The notes under the pieces: model-generated
The model's input: only the letters and a program-made list of their open reading frames with translations
Told to the model about the DNA's origin: nothing
Databases searched by the model: none
Assembly: GCA_030596025.1 (NCBI GenBank)
Contig: JAUVKW010000005.1
Span: 1 to 39,977 of the forward strand
Direction of reading: 5' to 3'
DNA: 39,977 nt
DNA from: Bacteroidota bacterium
GTDB taxonomy: Bacteria > Bacteroidota > Bacteroidia > Bacteroidales > VadinHA17
Shown: positions 26,238 through 35,536 of the stretch, in pieces
Layout: each line of letters starts with the position of its first letter
Numbering within the stretch: position 1 is the first letter of the stretch
Program-made: the position numbers and the translations under genes

Positions 26238-26870
26238 GGAAATGCTAAAACCAACCGAAAAACCTGCATAGATTTGTTTTGGGTTATGAGCTTCTAATTT
26301 TAAACGGGAATAAGCAACCAGTCCTGATGCCAGTAAAAGGATTATTAAATAATTATTTACATCAATCTTGTATTTTAATGAAAGAATAAAAAATATGCCT
26401 GTAATGGCTCCCATTCCCAGTAAATGCAATGAAATTTTCCAGTTCCAGCTAATTATTAAAGCAATAAAAACAATAAAGCCCCCAATCAATATGTAGGTAG
26501 TAATTAATTCCGGAGCATAAAATCTATTCAAAATATAATAGGTTATGAAAAACAATATACTTTGAACGATAAGGGGTATAATCCTTTCGTGAGATTGTTC
26601 CATTCTTACACTCAAAATAAATTTACGATAAAGATAAAATGGAATCAGGCTTAATGGTATAAGAATAGTATTAATGGCCACCACCATATAAATCCATTTT
26701 TCAAGTTCTTTTGAAATCCACTTATGGAACTCATGAGGAAAATAATTGTACAGATCTAACTGATATAGCATAAAAATCCCATATAATGTAAGAAGTATGG
26801 GATGAAATAATAATGAAATTGCCCGGGCAATAAACTTTTCTAGTTGAAAATTTTCAGCACTTAATTTCAA
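26214..26870 (-). CDS. Divergent PAP2-like membrane protein
   Basis: A 218-residue integral membrane protein with about six hydrophobic segments. Three short stretches sit where PAP2 phosphatase motifs would be: RMEQSHERIIP (compare KxxxxxxRP), KISLHLLGMGAITG (compare PSGH), and SRLKLEAHNPKQIYAG (compare SRxxxxxHxxxD-xxAG). The order and spacing agree, but the second motif lacks the PSG and the last Asp is replaced. It may thus be an inactive or altered lipid phosphatase; I am only moderately sure of the family. It begins 15 bases after rpoN and is co-transcribed with it. Its 3' end overlaps the glycosyltransferase gene by 24 bases. Confidence 0.65.
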   Translation of the reverse strand: MKLSAENFQLEKFIARAISLLFHPILLTLYGIFMLYQLDLYNYFPHEFHKWISKELEKWIYMVVAINTILIPLSLIPFYLYRKFILSVRMEQSHERIIPLIVQSILFFITYYILNRFYAPELITTYILIGGFIVFIALIISWNWKISLHLLGMGAITGIFFILSLKYKIDVNNYLIILLLASGLVAYSRLKLEAHNPKQIYAGFSVGFSISSIVLYYF

Positions 26871-26885
26871 AATAAAAATTAATTT

Positions 26886-28343
26886 TCAAAGTTCTTTTCT
26901 TAACCTCGCAACCGGAATATTCAATTGTTCTCTGTACTTTGCAATAGTCCTTCTGGCTATTAAATAGCCTTTTTCTTTCAGTATACTGGCAAGTTTTTCA
27001 TCTGTCAGGGGCTTACGTTTTTCCTCTGCATCGACACAACCTTTAAGGATTATTTTGATTTCCCTGGTTGAAACTTCTTCCCCATCTTCTGTTCGCATTC
27101 CTTCAGAAAAGAAAAATTTAAGAGGATAAATATTGCTGGGTGTTTGAACATATTTACTGTTTGCCACCCGAGAAATAGTGGAAATATCCAATTGGGTTTT
27201 TTCAGCAATATTTTTAAGTATCATGGGTCTTAACTTTGTCTCATCCTCATCTTCAAAGAATTCGGCCTGATATTCCAGGATTGCCCCCATGGTTAATAAT
27301 AAAGTAGTTTGTCTTTGCCTGATTGCATCAATAAACCACTTGGCTGAATCTAATTTCTGCTTAACAAAACTAACTGCATCTTTCTGGACTTTGGTATGTC
27401 CTTCCTTATTATTTTTATAGGACTCCAGCATTTCTGCATACTGACGACTTACATGAAGCTCAGGTACATTCTTTGAGTTTAAAAACAGTTCTATATTATC
27501 CTCTTTTATTTCAAGAATAAAATCCGGAACAATGTGTTGAGTGATTTTGTTCAATGGGTCGCTGTAAGAACTGCCGGGTTTAGGATTTAACTTAAGTATT
27601 TCATCAATAGCTTGCTTTAACAAAGACTCCTTAATGTTCAGCCGGTCAATAATTTTCTGATAGTGTTTTTTTGTAAATTCCTGGAAATGATATTTCAGTA
27701 TTTTCCAGCATAGCTCAATTAAGGGGTTCTGCCGGTCCTTACGTTCAATTTGCAAAAGGAGACATTCCTGTAAATCACGAGCTCCAACACCGGGTGGTTC
27801 AAGATCCTGAATAATGCGCAAAATTTCCATCAGTTCCTCTTCCGAAGCATTAAAATTCATGGTAAATGCCAAATCATCAACGATGTTTTCAATTTCTCTT
27901 CTCAAATAGCCATCCTCATCAATATTTCCCAGAATATATTTTCCGAGAATTTCTTGTTTTTCGGTCAAATGTCTTAAGCCTAATTGAGCTTCCAGGTGAT
28001 CATGAAAGGTGTCGCCCACAGAGAATGGAATTTCTGTTTTCTTCTCTTCTCCTGAAGTATTCCTCAAGTTCAATTTATAGGAAGGAACATCTTCATCATT
28101 CAGGTAATCTGAAAGAGAGAATTCATCCTGTTCATTATCAATTTCTCCTTCCACAATATCATCATCCTGATCTGCAGAAACATCCTGGTCTTCCTTCCCT
28201 TCTTCAAGCACAGGATTCTCTTCCAGTTCTTTCTTGATTCTCTGCTCCAACTCAATAGTAGGAATTTCCAGAAGTTTTATCATCTGAATTTGCTGAGGAG
28301 ACAGCTTTTGTAATAATTTCTGCTGTAGTCTTTGCTTTAACAT
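26886..28343 (-). CDS. rpoN: RNA polymerase sigma-54 factor
   Basis: RpoN directs RNA polymerase to -24/-12 promoters that need an AAA+ activator. The 485-residue protein has all three regions. The N-terminal Gln/Leu-rich activator-interacting part is LQQKLLQKLSPQQIQMIKLL, ending in KELEENPVLEE. An acidic linker follows (about 50-90, with DQDDD and NEQDEFSL), then the core-binding domain and the C-terminal DNA-binding domain with the RpoN box as ARRTIAKYRE near the end. The invariant box normally reads ARRTVAKYRE, so one conservative change is seen. asnS lies 131 bases upstream and the PAP2-like gene 15 bases downstream. No sigma-54 activator is in the window. Confidence 0.97.
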   Translation of the reverse strand: MLKQRLQQKLLQKLSPQQIQMIKLLEIPTIELEQRIKKELEENPVLEEGKEDQDVSADQDDDIVEGEIDNEQDEFSLSDYLNDEDVPSYKLNLRNTSGEEKKTEIPFSVGDTFHDHLEAQLGLRHLTEKQEILGKYILGNIDEDGYLRREIENIVDDLAFTMNFNASEEELMEILRIIQDLEPPGVGARDLQECLLLQIERKDRQNPLIELCWKILKYHFQEFTKKHYQKIIDRLNIKESLLKQAIDEILKLNPKPGSSYSDPLNKITQHIVPDFILEIKEDNIELFLNSKNVPELHVSRQYAEMLESYKNNKEGHTKVQKDAVSFVKQKLDSAKWFIDAIRQRQTTLLLTMGAILEYQAEFFEDEDETKLRPMILKNIAEKTQLDISTISRVANSKYVQTPSNIYPLKFFFSEGMRTEDGEEVSTREIKIILKGCVDAEEKRKPLTDEKLASILKEKGYLIARRTIAKYREQLNIPVARLRKEL

Positions 28344-28474
28344 AATTCTGCACTCAATCTAACCATCAAAATTGCATCTCCAAAATAAGAATAATTCATA
28401 AATAATTCACAATATGGAGCTTTCATTATTTCCCGAAATAAATAAATTTTAATACTATCAGTATCGATCAGACT

Positions 28475-29866
28475 CTAGAATTCTGCATTTTTAGGTGTCC
28501 TTGGGAAAGGAATTACATCCCTTATATTTCCCATTCCGGTAACAAACAATACCATACGTTCAAAACCCAGTCCAAACCCGCTGTGTGGTGCTGTTCCAAA
28601 CTTTCTGGTCTCCAGATACCACCAGAGATCCTTTTTAGGGATATTTAGCTCTTCGATTCTTCTGTTCAACTTTTCAAAATTCTCTTCCCTTTGTGATCCT
28701 CCTATTATTTCTCCAATTCCCGGGAATAATACATCCATAGCTCGTACTGTCTTGCCGTCATTGTTTTGTTTCATATAAAAAGCCTTAATCGAGCTTGGAT
28801 AATCCGTCAGAATTACTGGCTTCTTAAAATGTTCTTCCACGAGATATCTTTCATGTTCAGACTGCAAATCAAGACCCCAATCCACCGGAAATTCAAACTT
28901 CTTTTTTGAAGACTTCAGTATTTCGATTGCCTCTGTATATCCTGCCCTGACAAAATCATTATCAAGTATAGAATTAAGACGATTGATAAGCTCGGGCTCA
29001 TACATTTTACTCAGAAATTGAATATCATCCTTACAATTTTCAAGCACATAGCTTACAAGGAATTTCAACAAACTCTCCGCAAGATCCATGTTGTCATTAA
29101 TATCATAAAAAGCCATTTCGGGTTCAATCATCCAAAATTCTGCAAGATGCCTTGGAGTATTTGAATTTTCAGCTCTAAAAGTCGGACCAAAAGTATAAAT
29201 TTCAGTCAGGGCAAGGGCTCCTAATTCGCCTTCAAGCTGACCCGAGACAGTCAGGTTTGTTTCTTTACCAAAAAAATCTTCCGTAAAATCTACCTCCCCA
29301 TTTTCTTTTAAAGGCGGGTTGATCGGATCTAAAACAGAAACACGAAACATTTCTCCTGCGCCCTCTGCATCAGATCCGGTAATAATAGGGGTATGTAAAT
29401 AATGAAACCCATATTCATTAAAGAACTTATGATTGGCAAATGCCAGGGCGTGTCTGATTCTGAGAATTGCTCCAAAAGTATTTGTTCTTGGTCTTAAGTG
29501 TGCAATTGTTCTGAGAAACTCCAGAGAGTGCCCTTTTTTTTGAAGAGGGTAAGTTGCAGGATCAGCCTTCCCATATAATTCAATTTCTTCAGCTTGAATT
29601 TCAACATTCTGACCTTGTCCCATAGATTCTACAAGAGTTCCTTTTATACGAACACAGGCCCCTGTAGTAACTGCTTTTAAGGTTTCTTCATCAAATTCTG
29701 CAATATCTGCAACACACTGAATATTATGTATTACAGATCCGTCATTTACAGCAATAAAGGCAATCTTTTTATTCCCTCGACGGGTGCGCACCCATCCTTT
29801 TACTTCAACCTTTTTCCCGGTTTCCTTCGAACCGAGCAAATTTTTAATTTTCTCTCGACCTAGCAT
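28475..29866 (-). CDS. asnS: Asparaginyl-tRNA synthetase
   Basis: A class IIb aminoacyl-tRNA synthetase that charges tRNA-Asn. The 463-residue length is typical. The N-terminal OB-fold anticodon-binding domain is seen in [20 protein letters not shown]. Class II motif 2 appears as [20 protein letters not shown] followed by WMIEPEMAF, and motif 3 as [20 protein letters not shown]; the sequence ends [15 protein letters not shown]. The GERM/FERM pattern and the absence of an aspartyl-type insertion favour AsnS over AspS. A minus-strand -7 element (CAAAAGTA, 29896-29903, which is TACTTTTG on its own strand) lies 30 bases upstream of the start. Confidence 0.98.
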   Translation of the reverse strand: MLGREKIKNLLGSKETGKKVEVKGWVRTRRGNKKIAFIAVNDGSVIHNIQCVADIAEFDEETLKAVTTGACVRIKGTLVESMGQGQNVEIQAEEIELYGKADPATYPLQKKGHSLEFLRTIAHLRPRTNTFGAILRIRHALAFANHKFFNEYGFHYLHTPIITGSDAEGAGEMFRVSVLDPINPPLKENGEVDFTEDFFGKETNLTVSGQLEGELGALALTEIYTFGPTFRAENSNTPRHLAEFWMIEPEMAFYDINDNMDLAESLLKFLVSYVLENCKDDIQFLSKMYEPELINRLNSILDNDFVRAGYTEAIEILKSSKKKFEFPVDWGLDLQSEHERYLVEEHFKKPVILTDYPSSIKAFYMKQNNDGKTVRAMDVLFPGIGEIIGGSQREENFEKLNRRIEELNIPKKDLWWYLETRKFGTAPHSGFGLGFERMVLFVTGMGNIRDVIPFPRTPKNAEF

Positions 29867-30129
29867 TCTAATATTTTTTTATTTATTAAACATTGCAAAA
29901 GTACAAATTTCCGCGCTTGCTAATCGTTTCAATTAATTGAATTCTTAATCCTGTGTATAATAATTATTAAATTACTCTATTTAAAAGGTCTATATATACC
30001 AATTATTTAAAATTATACGTTTTATTCTTAACTTTAGTCAATCGAGATTCTTTCTTTCTTTCTGGAAATTATTTTGATTGATTATGTTTGCTTGTTCAAA
30101 GTGAATAAAACTATTCTATTAAGTAATAA

Positions 30130-30978
30130 ATGATGGAAACAAAAAAAAGATTTATACTGATCCCCTGGGATAATACCAAAATTGCGGAAAATGCCTTGTT
30201 GCATGGTATAAAAATTGCCAAAATGGTTGACACAAGTGTAATGCTTCTACACATTGTAGACAAAAAAATTACTGCGCTTGAAAAAGAAAAGGCTCAATTA
30301 AATCTCGATGAAACGACTGAGCGCTACATCAAAGAATATAAGGTTACGATTGAAAACACGATCCTGGGAGGAAGCATTTTTTCAGCTATTTCGGAATATG
30401 CTAATGATCATGAAGCTGGATTTGTTGTGATGGGTACACATGGAATGAAAGGAATGCAGAAAATTACCGGGAGTTGGGCTCTGAAAGTCATTGTTGGTTC
30501 AAAAATTCCTTTTATTGTAGTTCAGGAAAAACCCTCAGATTGGGAAAAATTCAAGAACATTGTTTTCCCTATTGATTTTAGATCTGAAAGTAAAGAGAAA
30601 TTACAATGGGCTATATATATGGGAAAATATTTTGACTCCAAAGTTCATATCCTAAAGCAAAAAATAACTGACAAATCATTATTAAGAAAAACAAATATAA
30701 ACTTAAACTTTGCTATAAAATATTTGACTCAGAATAGAATCGAGTATGAAATACATGAATTACCAAAGACCGGAAGTTTTGCAAAAGATTCTCTTGCCTT
30801 TAGCCAGGATATCAATGCTGACCTGATTCTCCTAACCAGCACTAGAAATATTACAATGGCAAATTATATGCTGGGTGCACAAGAACAATATATAATTGCC
30901 AACAGTTCAAGAATTCCTGTTTTGGTTGTAAATCCAATGGCAAGTTTTGCAAAGCTTGGACAGTTTATGTATGGCTAG
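30130..30978 (+). CDS. Universal stress protein, tandem Usp domains
   Basis: A 282-residue protein of two Usp domains. The first (about 1-150) carries the ATP-binding-type motif as VVMGTHGMKGMQKITGSWAL, matching G-x2-G-x9-G-S/T in outline, and begins RFILIPWDNTKIAENAL. The second (about 155-275) has the same strand order but lacks a clear glycine motif (ILLTSTRNITMANYMLGAQE), so it is probably structural. Usp proteins help in survival under starvation and other stress. A TATGTTTG -7 element (30083-30090) lies 39 bases before the ATG. The last four bases overlap the convergent CHAT gene. Confidence 0.92.
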   Translation: MMETKKRFILIPWDNTKIAENALLHGIKIAKMVDTSVMLLHIVDKKITALEKEKAQLNLDETTERYIKEYKVTIENTILGGSIFSAISEYANDHEAGFVVMGTHGMKGMQKITGSWALKVIVGSKIPFIVVQEKPSDWEKFKNIVFPIDFRSESKEKLQWAIYMGKYFDSKVHILKQKITDKSLLRKTNINLNFAIKYLTQNRIEYEIHELPKTGSFAKDSLAFSQDINADLILLTSTRNITMANYMLGAQEQYIIANSSRIPVLVVNPMASFAKLGQFMYG

Positions 30979-33845
30979 TTATTGACCATAATAAATGCTC
31001 CCCAATAAAAGGGAGCCGGATAAGCCTTTTTTATTTCATCTTGCGCATATTTAAATGCAGAATATTTGTTTCCGGTGCTAAGCCATTGTTTATAGAACAA
31101 ACTCATTAGTTTCTGGGTTACCTCATCACTAACCTGCCATAGAGAAATCATTAAAGAAGATGCACCTGCAATTTGAAATGCCCTTTGTAAACCATAAACA
31201 CCCTCTCCATTACGAATTTCTCCAAGTCCTGTTTCACAGGCGCTCAATACAACAAGCTCTGTTTTATCAAGTTCTAAAAACAAAGATTCGTAGGCATTTA
31301 ATATTCCGTCATCTACTATTCCTTCCCGGTTTGTTCCAATAGATTGGATAGTATTATCAGCACCGGTAAAAAGTAAACCGGATCGAAGCAGGGGATTTTC
31401 CATTGCCTGGTCGGGTTCTATTCCAAAAACCTTTTCTTTTCCCATCTTACGATCTGCAAGGAAATATCCATGTGTTGCAATATGCAGGAGATATGGATTA
31501 TTAATTTTTTTGACTTTCTCTTCCATGGCCTCATTTCCAATCAGAATTTGTGTCCCCCAGGCTTTTAATTTAAGTTGTGCATTTATTTCTTCCACTTCCT
31601 TTTTGGTTCCAGGTAATTCCTGAACTGGCATTTGTTTTGCCTGGTCCCAATCAAAATCTTTTGCATAATTTGGAGCACCGAGTAATACAGCCTTTTCTTT
31701 ACCAGGAATTTTTTTTCCAAGTTTCTTTTTAATGGATGGTATTTCTTTCGTATTCATAACATAAAATATCTCTTTTTGGTCAATCAAAAAATTCCCGGAA
31801 TCATCCTGAAGAGTATTCAGGTTTATCTGGTTATAAACACCATCAAGAGATGCAAAAATTCGTTTATGATCTGAGGTGACCACCTTCAGCTTTCCCCAAT
31901 AAATATCATACTGTCCTGTTTTTTCAAAACCTCTTTGCATATTATTGCGGTACTCGCGGGCAAAAACACCTTCCATTTGGTTCCCTCCCTCAAAAACAAG
32001 CATTTCAGGCATTTGGTATTTTGAATTATCCAGAACCAGGGCAACATACCTGATTGTGCTATCCTGGTTTGAAAAGTCACTTATAGGAAGACGTATAAAT
32101 TCTACACACGCTTCATCTTCAGATAATACTTTTGAGATATCCCTGCAATTAACCTCACTCTGAAGATAGCCTGTAGAAAAAGCCATGGATTTATCAGAAA
32201 GCTGCTTTTCCTTCTCATTGGCAACATATTCAAGAGAATCTAAATTGATTTTATCTTCCCTGATTTCTTCCTTCGATAGGGTATATATTTCAGATAAGTA
32301 TTTTTTCAGATCCACCCATTCCTTATACTGCTTGATTAAGTTGGGATCATTACTGTTAAGTATCTGATTTTTAACTTTACTGGTAGCATTCAATAGTAAA
32401 GCTTTGGTTGAAATATGATAATTATACATATCTGCTTTTAAGGAGGGTATATTCTCCCTGGCATCAAGAACAAAATTGTAGTACCTGATAAATCTGGGGT
32501 AAAGGGTATTCCAAAATTTAGTCTTGTCATATTCACTCATGGGAGGGAAATAGGTCCTTACCTGGTATAGATACTCTTCCATCACTTCTTTGTAAAGTCC
32601 TGAAGCTACATCCAGATCTCCCTCAAGCCAATTCATAACAGCTAAAGATTCCCTGGTAATATTTATGGAAGGATGATGCTCTCCTAATGTAGTCTGCTGT
32701 ATAGTTAAGGCTTTACTTATGAGCGGCTTAGCCATAGCCGGATTGTTCCGGGAAAGGTAAAACCTGCTCAAATCAGTAAGGGCAGAAGCATATACGGGGT
32801 GGTTAACTCCAAATTTTTTCCTAAATATCTCTATCGCTTGATTTAACAAGTCTTCAACTTCATCGGGTTCTCCCTTCTCCATATACAAGGAAGCAAGATT
32901 CCTTAACATTACCGCGTAATCAGGATGACTGGTTCCCAGGCGCCTCTTCTTTAGCTTAATTGCTTCAAGGTAAATTTTTTCAGCTTTATCATATTGCTCC
33001 TGCAATTGATACAATAAGGCAAGATTTACCTTCATCCGAACATAGTTGGGCGATTTTTCCTTGAATGAATCTGAAGCAAGGTCTATTGCCTTTAGCAATT
33101 CTTTTTCTGCATCCTGATATTTACCAAGAACCTGTAAAAGAATAGCATTATTGTTACGAACAATAGCCATTGCAGAACTATTTTCCCCTTTAGTTTCCAG
33201 GGTAATCTTAATTGCCTGATTAAATAATTTCCCTGCTTCATTGAAGCGGCCCATGTCTTTATATAAAACAGCCAGATTATTTAGAGAGGCCCCATACCCA
33301 TGCATATCATTCAAAATATCTTTTTGGATCTGCATTGCCTGAAGAGTTAATTCTTCGGCTCTTAAAAACCGACCTGTAGTGTGATGAATTAGTCCAAGAT
33401 TACTGATAACCCCTGCTCCCATTTTTGTGTCTGTAAGACCATTATATTCCTGTATAAATTTTGCTGTTTTAAAAGAAATCTCTGCCGAATTGTACTTCCC
33501 TGAAGCATATAAAATCTCACCAACATCATTGTAATCTTCTGCTTTTTCTTCATAGGTTCGATCTTGCATACTTTCGGGGCTCACAACATAAATCAAGCCC
33601 TTCTGTAGCTTTCTGAATTTCTCTTCTGACTCAAAAACGCCTGAATTATCACTAAAAGAAACTGCATAATTGAAATCTGTTGGATCGTAATCATCTCTTG
33701 ATTTCTCAAGCTGTCTGATAGTTTCATCCTTCACAACCCTCAAAATATTTTCTGTGTTGATATTCCTTAAAACCCCTTTAAGCTGACCAAAGGAGAGAGA
33801 AGTTCCCAGCAAAAAAATGCATAAAATAGTAATACTCCTTTTCAT
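30975..33845 (-). CDS. Exported TPR-CHAT domain protein
   Basis: A 956-residue protein with a signal peptide (about 1-20, MKRSITILCIFLLGTSLSFG). A run of about seven to eight tetratricopeptide repeats follows (about residues 90-420; typical units read NNLAVLYKDMGRFNEAGKLF and RNLASLYMEKGEPDEVEDLL), then a linker and a C-terminal CHAT caspase-like protease domain (about 690-956). The catalytic dyad is visible: His792 in HIATHGYF and Cys870 in SACETGLGE. The end, SSLMISLWQVSDEVTQKLMS, is the usual CHAT closing block. CHAT proteins include separase relatives and the Craspase-type proteases of defence systems. Here the signal peptide puts the protease outside the cytoplasm, and the TPRs probably recognise its target. 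It lies 63 bases downstream of the NSS transporter gene on the same strand. Confidence 0.93.
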   Translation of the reverse strand: MKRSITILCIFLLGTSLSFGQLKGVLRNINTENILRVVKDETIRQLEKSRDDYDPTDFNYAVSFSDNSGVFESEEKFRKLQKGLIYVVSPESMQDRTYEEKAEDYNDVGEILYASGKYNSAEISFKTAKFIQEYNGLTDTKMGAGVISNLGLIHHTTGRFLRAEELTLQAMQIQKDILNDMHGYGASLNNLAVLYKDMGRFNEAGKLFNQAIKITLETKGENSSAMAIVRNNNAILLQVLGKYQDAEKELLKAIDLASDSFKEKSPNYVRMKVNLALLYQLQEQYDKAEKIYLEAIKLKKRRLGTSHPDYAVMLRNLASLYMEKGEPDEVEDLLNQAIEIFRKKFGVNHPVYASALTDLSRFYLSRNNPAMAKPLISKALTIQQTTLGEHHPSINITRESLAVMNWLEGDLDVASGLYKEVMEEYLYQVRTYFPPMSEYDKTKFWNTLYPRFIRYYNFVLDARENIPSLKADMYNYHISTKALLLNATSKVKNQILNSNDPNLIKQYKEWVDLKKYLSEIYTLSKEEIREDKINLDSLEYVANEKEKQLSDKSMAFSTGYLQSEVNCRDISKVLSEDEACVEFIRLPISDFSNQDSTIRYVALVLDNSKYQMPEMLVFEGGNQMEGVFAREYRNNMQRGFEKTGQYDIYWGKLKVVTSDHKRIFASLDGVYNQINLNTLQDDSGNFLIDQKEIFYVMNTKEIPSIKKKLGKKIPGKEKAVLLGAPNYAKDFDWDQAKQMPVQELPGTKKEVEEINAQLKLKAWGTQILIGNEAMEEKVKKINNPYLLHIATHGYFLADRKMGKEKVFGIEPDQAMENPLLRSGLLFTGADNTIQSIGTNREGIVDDGILNAYESLFLELDKTELVVLSACETGLGEIRNGEGVYGLQRAFQIAGASSLMISLWQVSDEVTQKLMSLFYKQWLSTGNKYSAFKYAQDEIKKAYPAPFYWGAFIMVNN

Positions 33846-33908
33846 ATGTTTATATTATTTATTTGTTCTAAACCCTAAATTATTAACCTTTTATGAATGC
33901 AAGTTCTT

Positions 33909-35411
33909 TCAGGCTTTGAGTTTTCGGGAAATTGAACGGTTATAAAAAAGAAGCAGAGCCAAAATAACAAACCACTGCAGAATACATGTCATTACACTAA
34001 ATGCATTCAGCGGATTGTACCATTGTTGCGGTGCAAAAACTGTTGCCGATTGAAATAACCACCAGATTAAAAGAATGGCTGCTCCAACTGGGATCACATA
34101 TTTAATTTCTGTGGTCCACCACTTCCCAAGTTTCCAGTCTCCTTTTACTGAATTCAGATCGTCAACTATATGGCCGATTCCATATTTAACAATTGCAAAT
34201 GCTATAAAGGCTCCCGAAATCATCAGTGCAATTCCCCAAACATAGTCCTGATTACTTAACAGGTTTAGGTTTTTTGCTGAAGGAATACCAAGAAGATATA
34301 CAACTGCAATCACTATCAGGATGGCTTTTTTACGCTTTATCCCCATATCCACAAAAACCCGGGTAGAAAGTTCAAGCATTGCAATGATGGATGAAAATCC
34401 CGCAAAACTCAAACCCAGAAAAAACAAAATTGCAAGTATAGACCCCATAGGCATTTTTGCAAATAGCTGTGGCATCCAAATAAAAGTCAGCCCTGTAGAA
34501 GCAGGCCCACTGGTTTTCATTATGTCAAGTGTCTGTGCATTAGTCATACCCATTCCCGATTGTAAAACTGAAAAAACAGTCCCAAAAATCATTACGGCTG
34601 CAAAAATGGAAACGATATTGTTTCCGATCCCTGTTATGAAAGCATTTTTCACACTTCCATGCTTCACCTGCATATAAGCTGCATATGTTAAGAATAAGCC
34701 CCATCCTGCCCCGGTATCCCATGCGTTTTGAGTAAGAGCAGCCAACCAGATGCGGGGGTGTTTCAATTGATCCCATCCCGGTGTAAAAAGATATTTAATC
34801 CCTTCAAAAGAACCGGGGAGAGTTACTGCCCGAATTACAGATATAAGAACAATCAGTAATAAGGCAGGAATTAAAATCTTATTGACCCGTTCAATAGACC
34901 TAATTCCTTTCCATATTACTATAGCACCAATTGCTACAGCAAGCAAGTGAAACAGCAATGGCCAATTGCTGTTCTGAAAATTATCCCAAATAGCTGTTGA
35001 TTCAACAGTAGTTAGCGGCAGGGGATGAATAAGGGTATAATAAAAATAGTAGATACACCAACCAACTACTACTGTATAGAAAAAAGCAATGGCAGTTGAC
35101 ACGAATGCCACAAAAGCTCCCATCCAGGCAAACTTTTTTCCGATAGCTTTAACAAATACACCTATAGTACCAGCCCTGAACTTACGTCCCAGTGCATATT
35201 CAGCAATAATAAGTGGTATGCTCCATAAAAAAAGGAAAAACAACCAGGCAACCAGAAACGCACCTGCTCCTTCATCGCCCCCATTCTGGGCAGCAATCCT
35301 TGGGAATCGCCAGATGTTACCGGTACCAACAGCAATTCCAAGTGCACTAATTATTAATCCAAAACGGGAAGAAAACCGCTGATTAACTGACTGATCCAGG
35401 TTATTATTCAT
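33909..35411 (-). CDS. Sodium-dependent transporter, NSS/SNF family
   Basis: A 500-residue inner-membrane symporter of the neurotransmitter:sodium symporter family (LeuT fold), with about 12 hydrophobic segments. The signature of helix 1, GIAVGTGNIWRFPRIAAQNG, is complete and contains the unwound segment that binds sodium and substrate. FAGFSSIIAMLELSTR near residue 345 matches the second sodium site on helix 8. Substrates of bacterial members are usually amino acids such as Leu, Trp or Tyr; which one is not evident. The gene precedes the TPR-CHAT gene by 63 bases on the minus strand and is divergent from gldA. Confidence 0.95.
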   Translation of the reverse strand: MNNNLDQSVNQRFSSRFGLIISALGIAVGTGNIWRFPRIAAQNGGDEGAGAFLVAWLFFLFLWSIPLIIAEYALGRKFRAGTIGVFVKAIGKKFAWMGAFVAFVSTAIAFFYTVVVGWCIYYFYYTLIHPLPLTTVESTAIWDNFQNSNWPLLFHLLAVAIGAIVIWKGIRSIERVNKILIPALLLIVLISVIRAVTLPGSFEGIKYLFTPGWDQLKHPRIWLAALTQNAWDTGAGWGLFLTYAAYMQVKHGSVKNAFITGIGNNIVSIFAAVMIFGTVFSVLQSGMGMTNAQTLDIMKTSGPASTGLTFIWMPQLFAKMPMGSILAILFFLGLSFAGFSSIIAMLELSTRVFVDMGIKRKKAILIVIAVVYLLGIPSAKNLNLLSNQDYVWGIALMISGAFIAFAIVKYGIGHIVDDLNSVKGDWKLGKWWTTEIKYVIPVGAAILLIWWLFQSATVFAPQQWYNPLNAFSVMTCILQWFVILALLLFYNRSISRKLKA

Positions 35412-35522
35412 ATCATATTCAGGCTATAATGATCTCTTTATAATACCAATTTCACAGGAAAGCTTTAATAGAAGGATAAATTTATAGAAATAAAAGTAAT
35501 TAAAAAAAGTACAAAATCTTTT

Positions 35523-35530
35523 TACCTTTG
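35523..35530 (+). promoter_or_regulatory. -7 promoter element directly before gldA
   Basis: TACCTTTG fits TAnnTTTG exactly and ends six bases before the ATG at 35537, so the transcript would start at or beside the start codon. No matching TTTG is seen 19-21 bases upstream. Confidence 0.5.
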
Positions 35531-35536
35531 CGGAAC

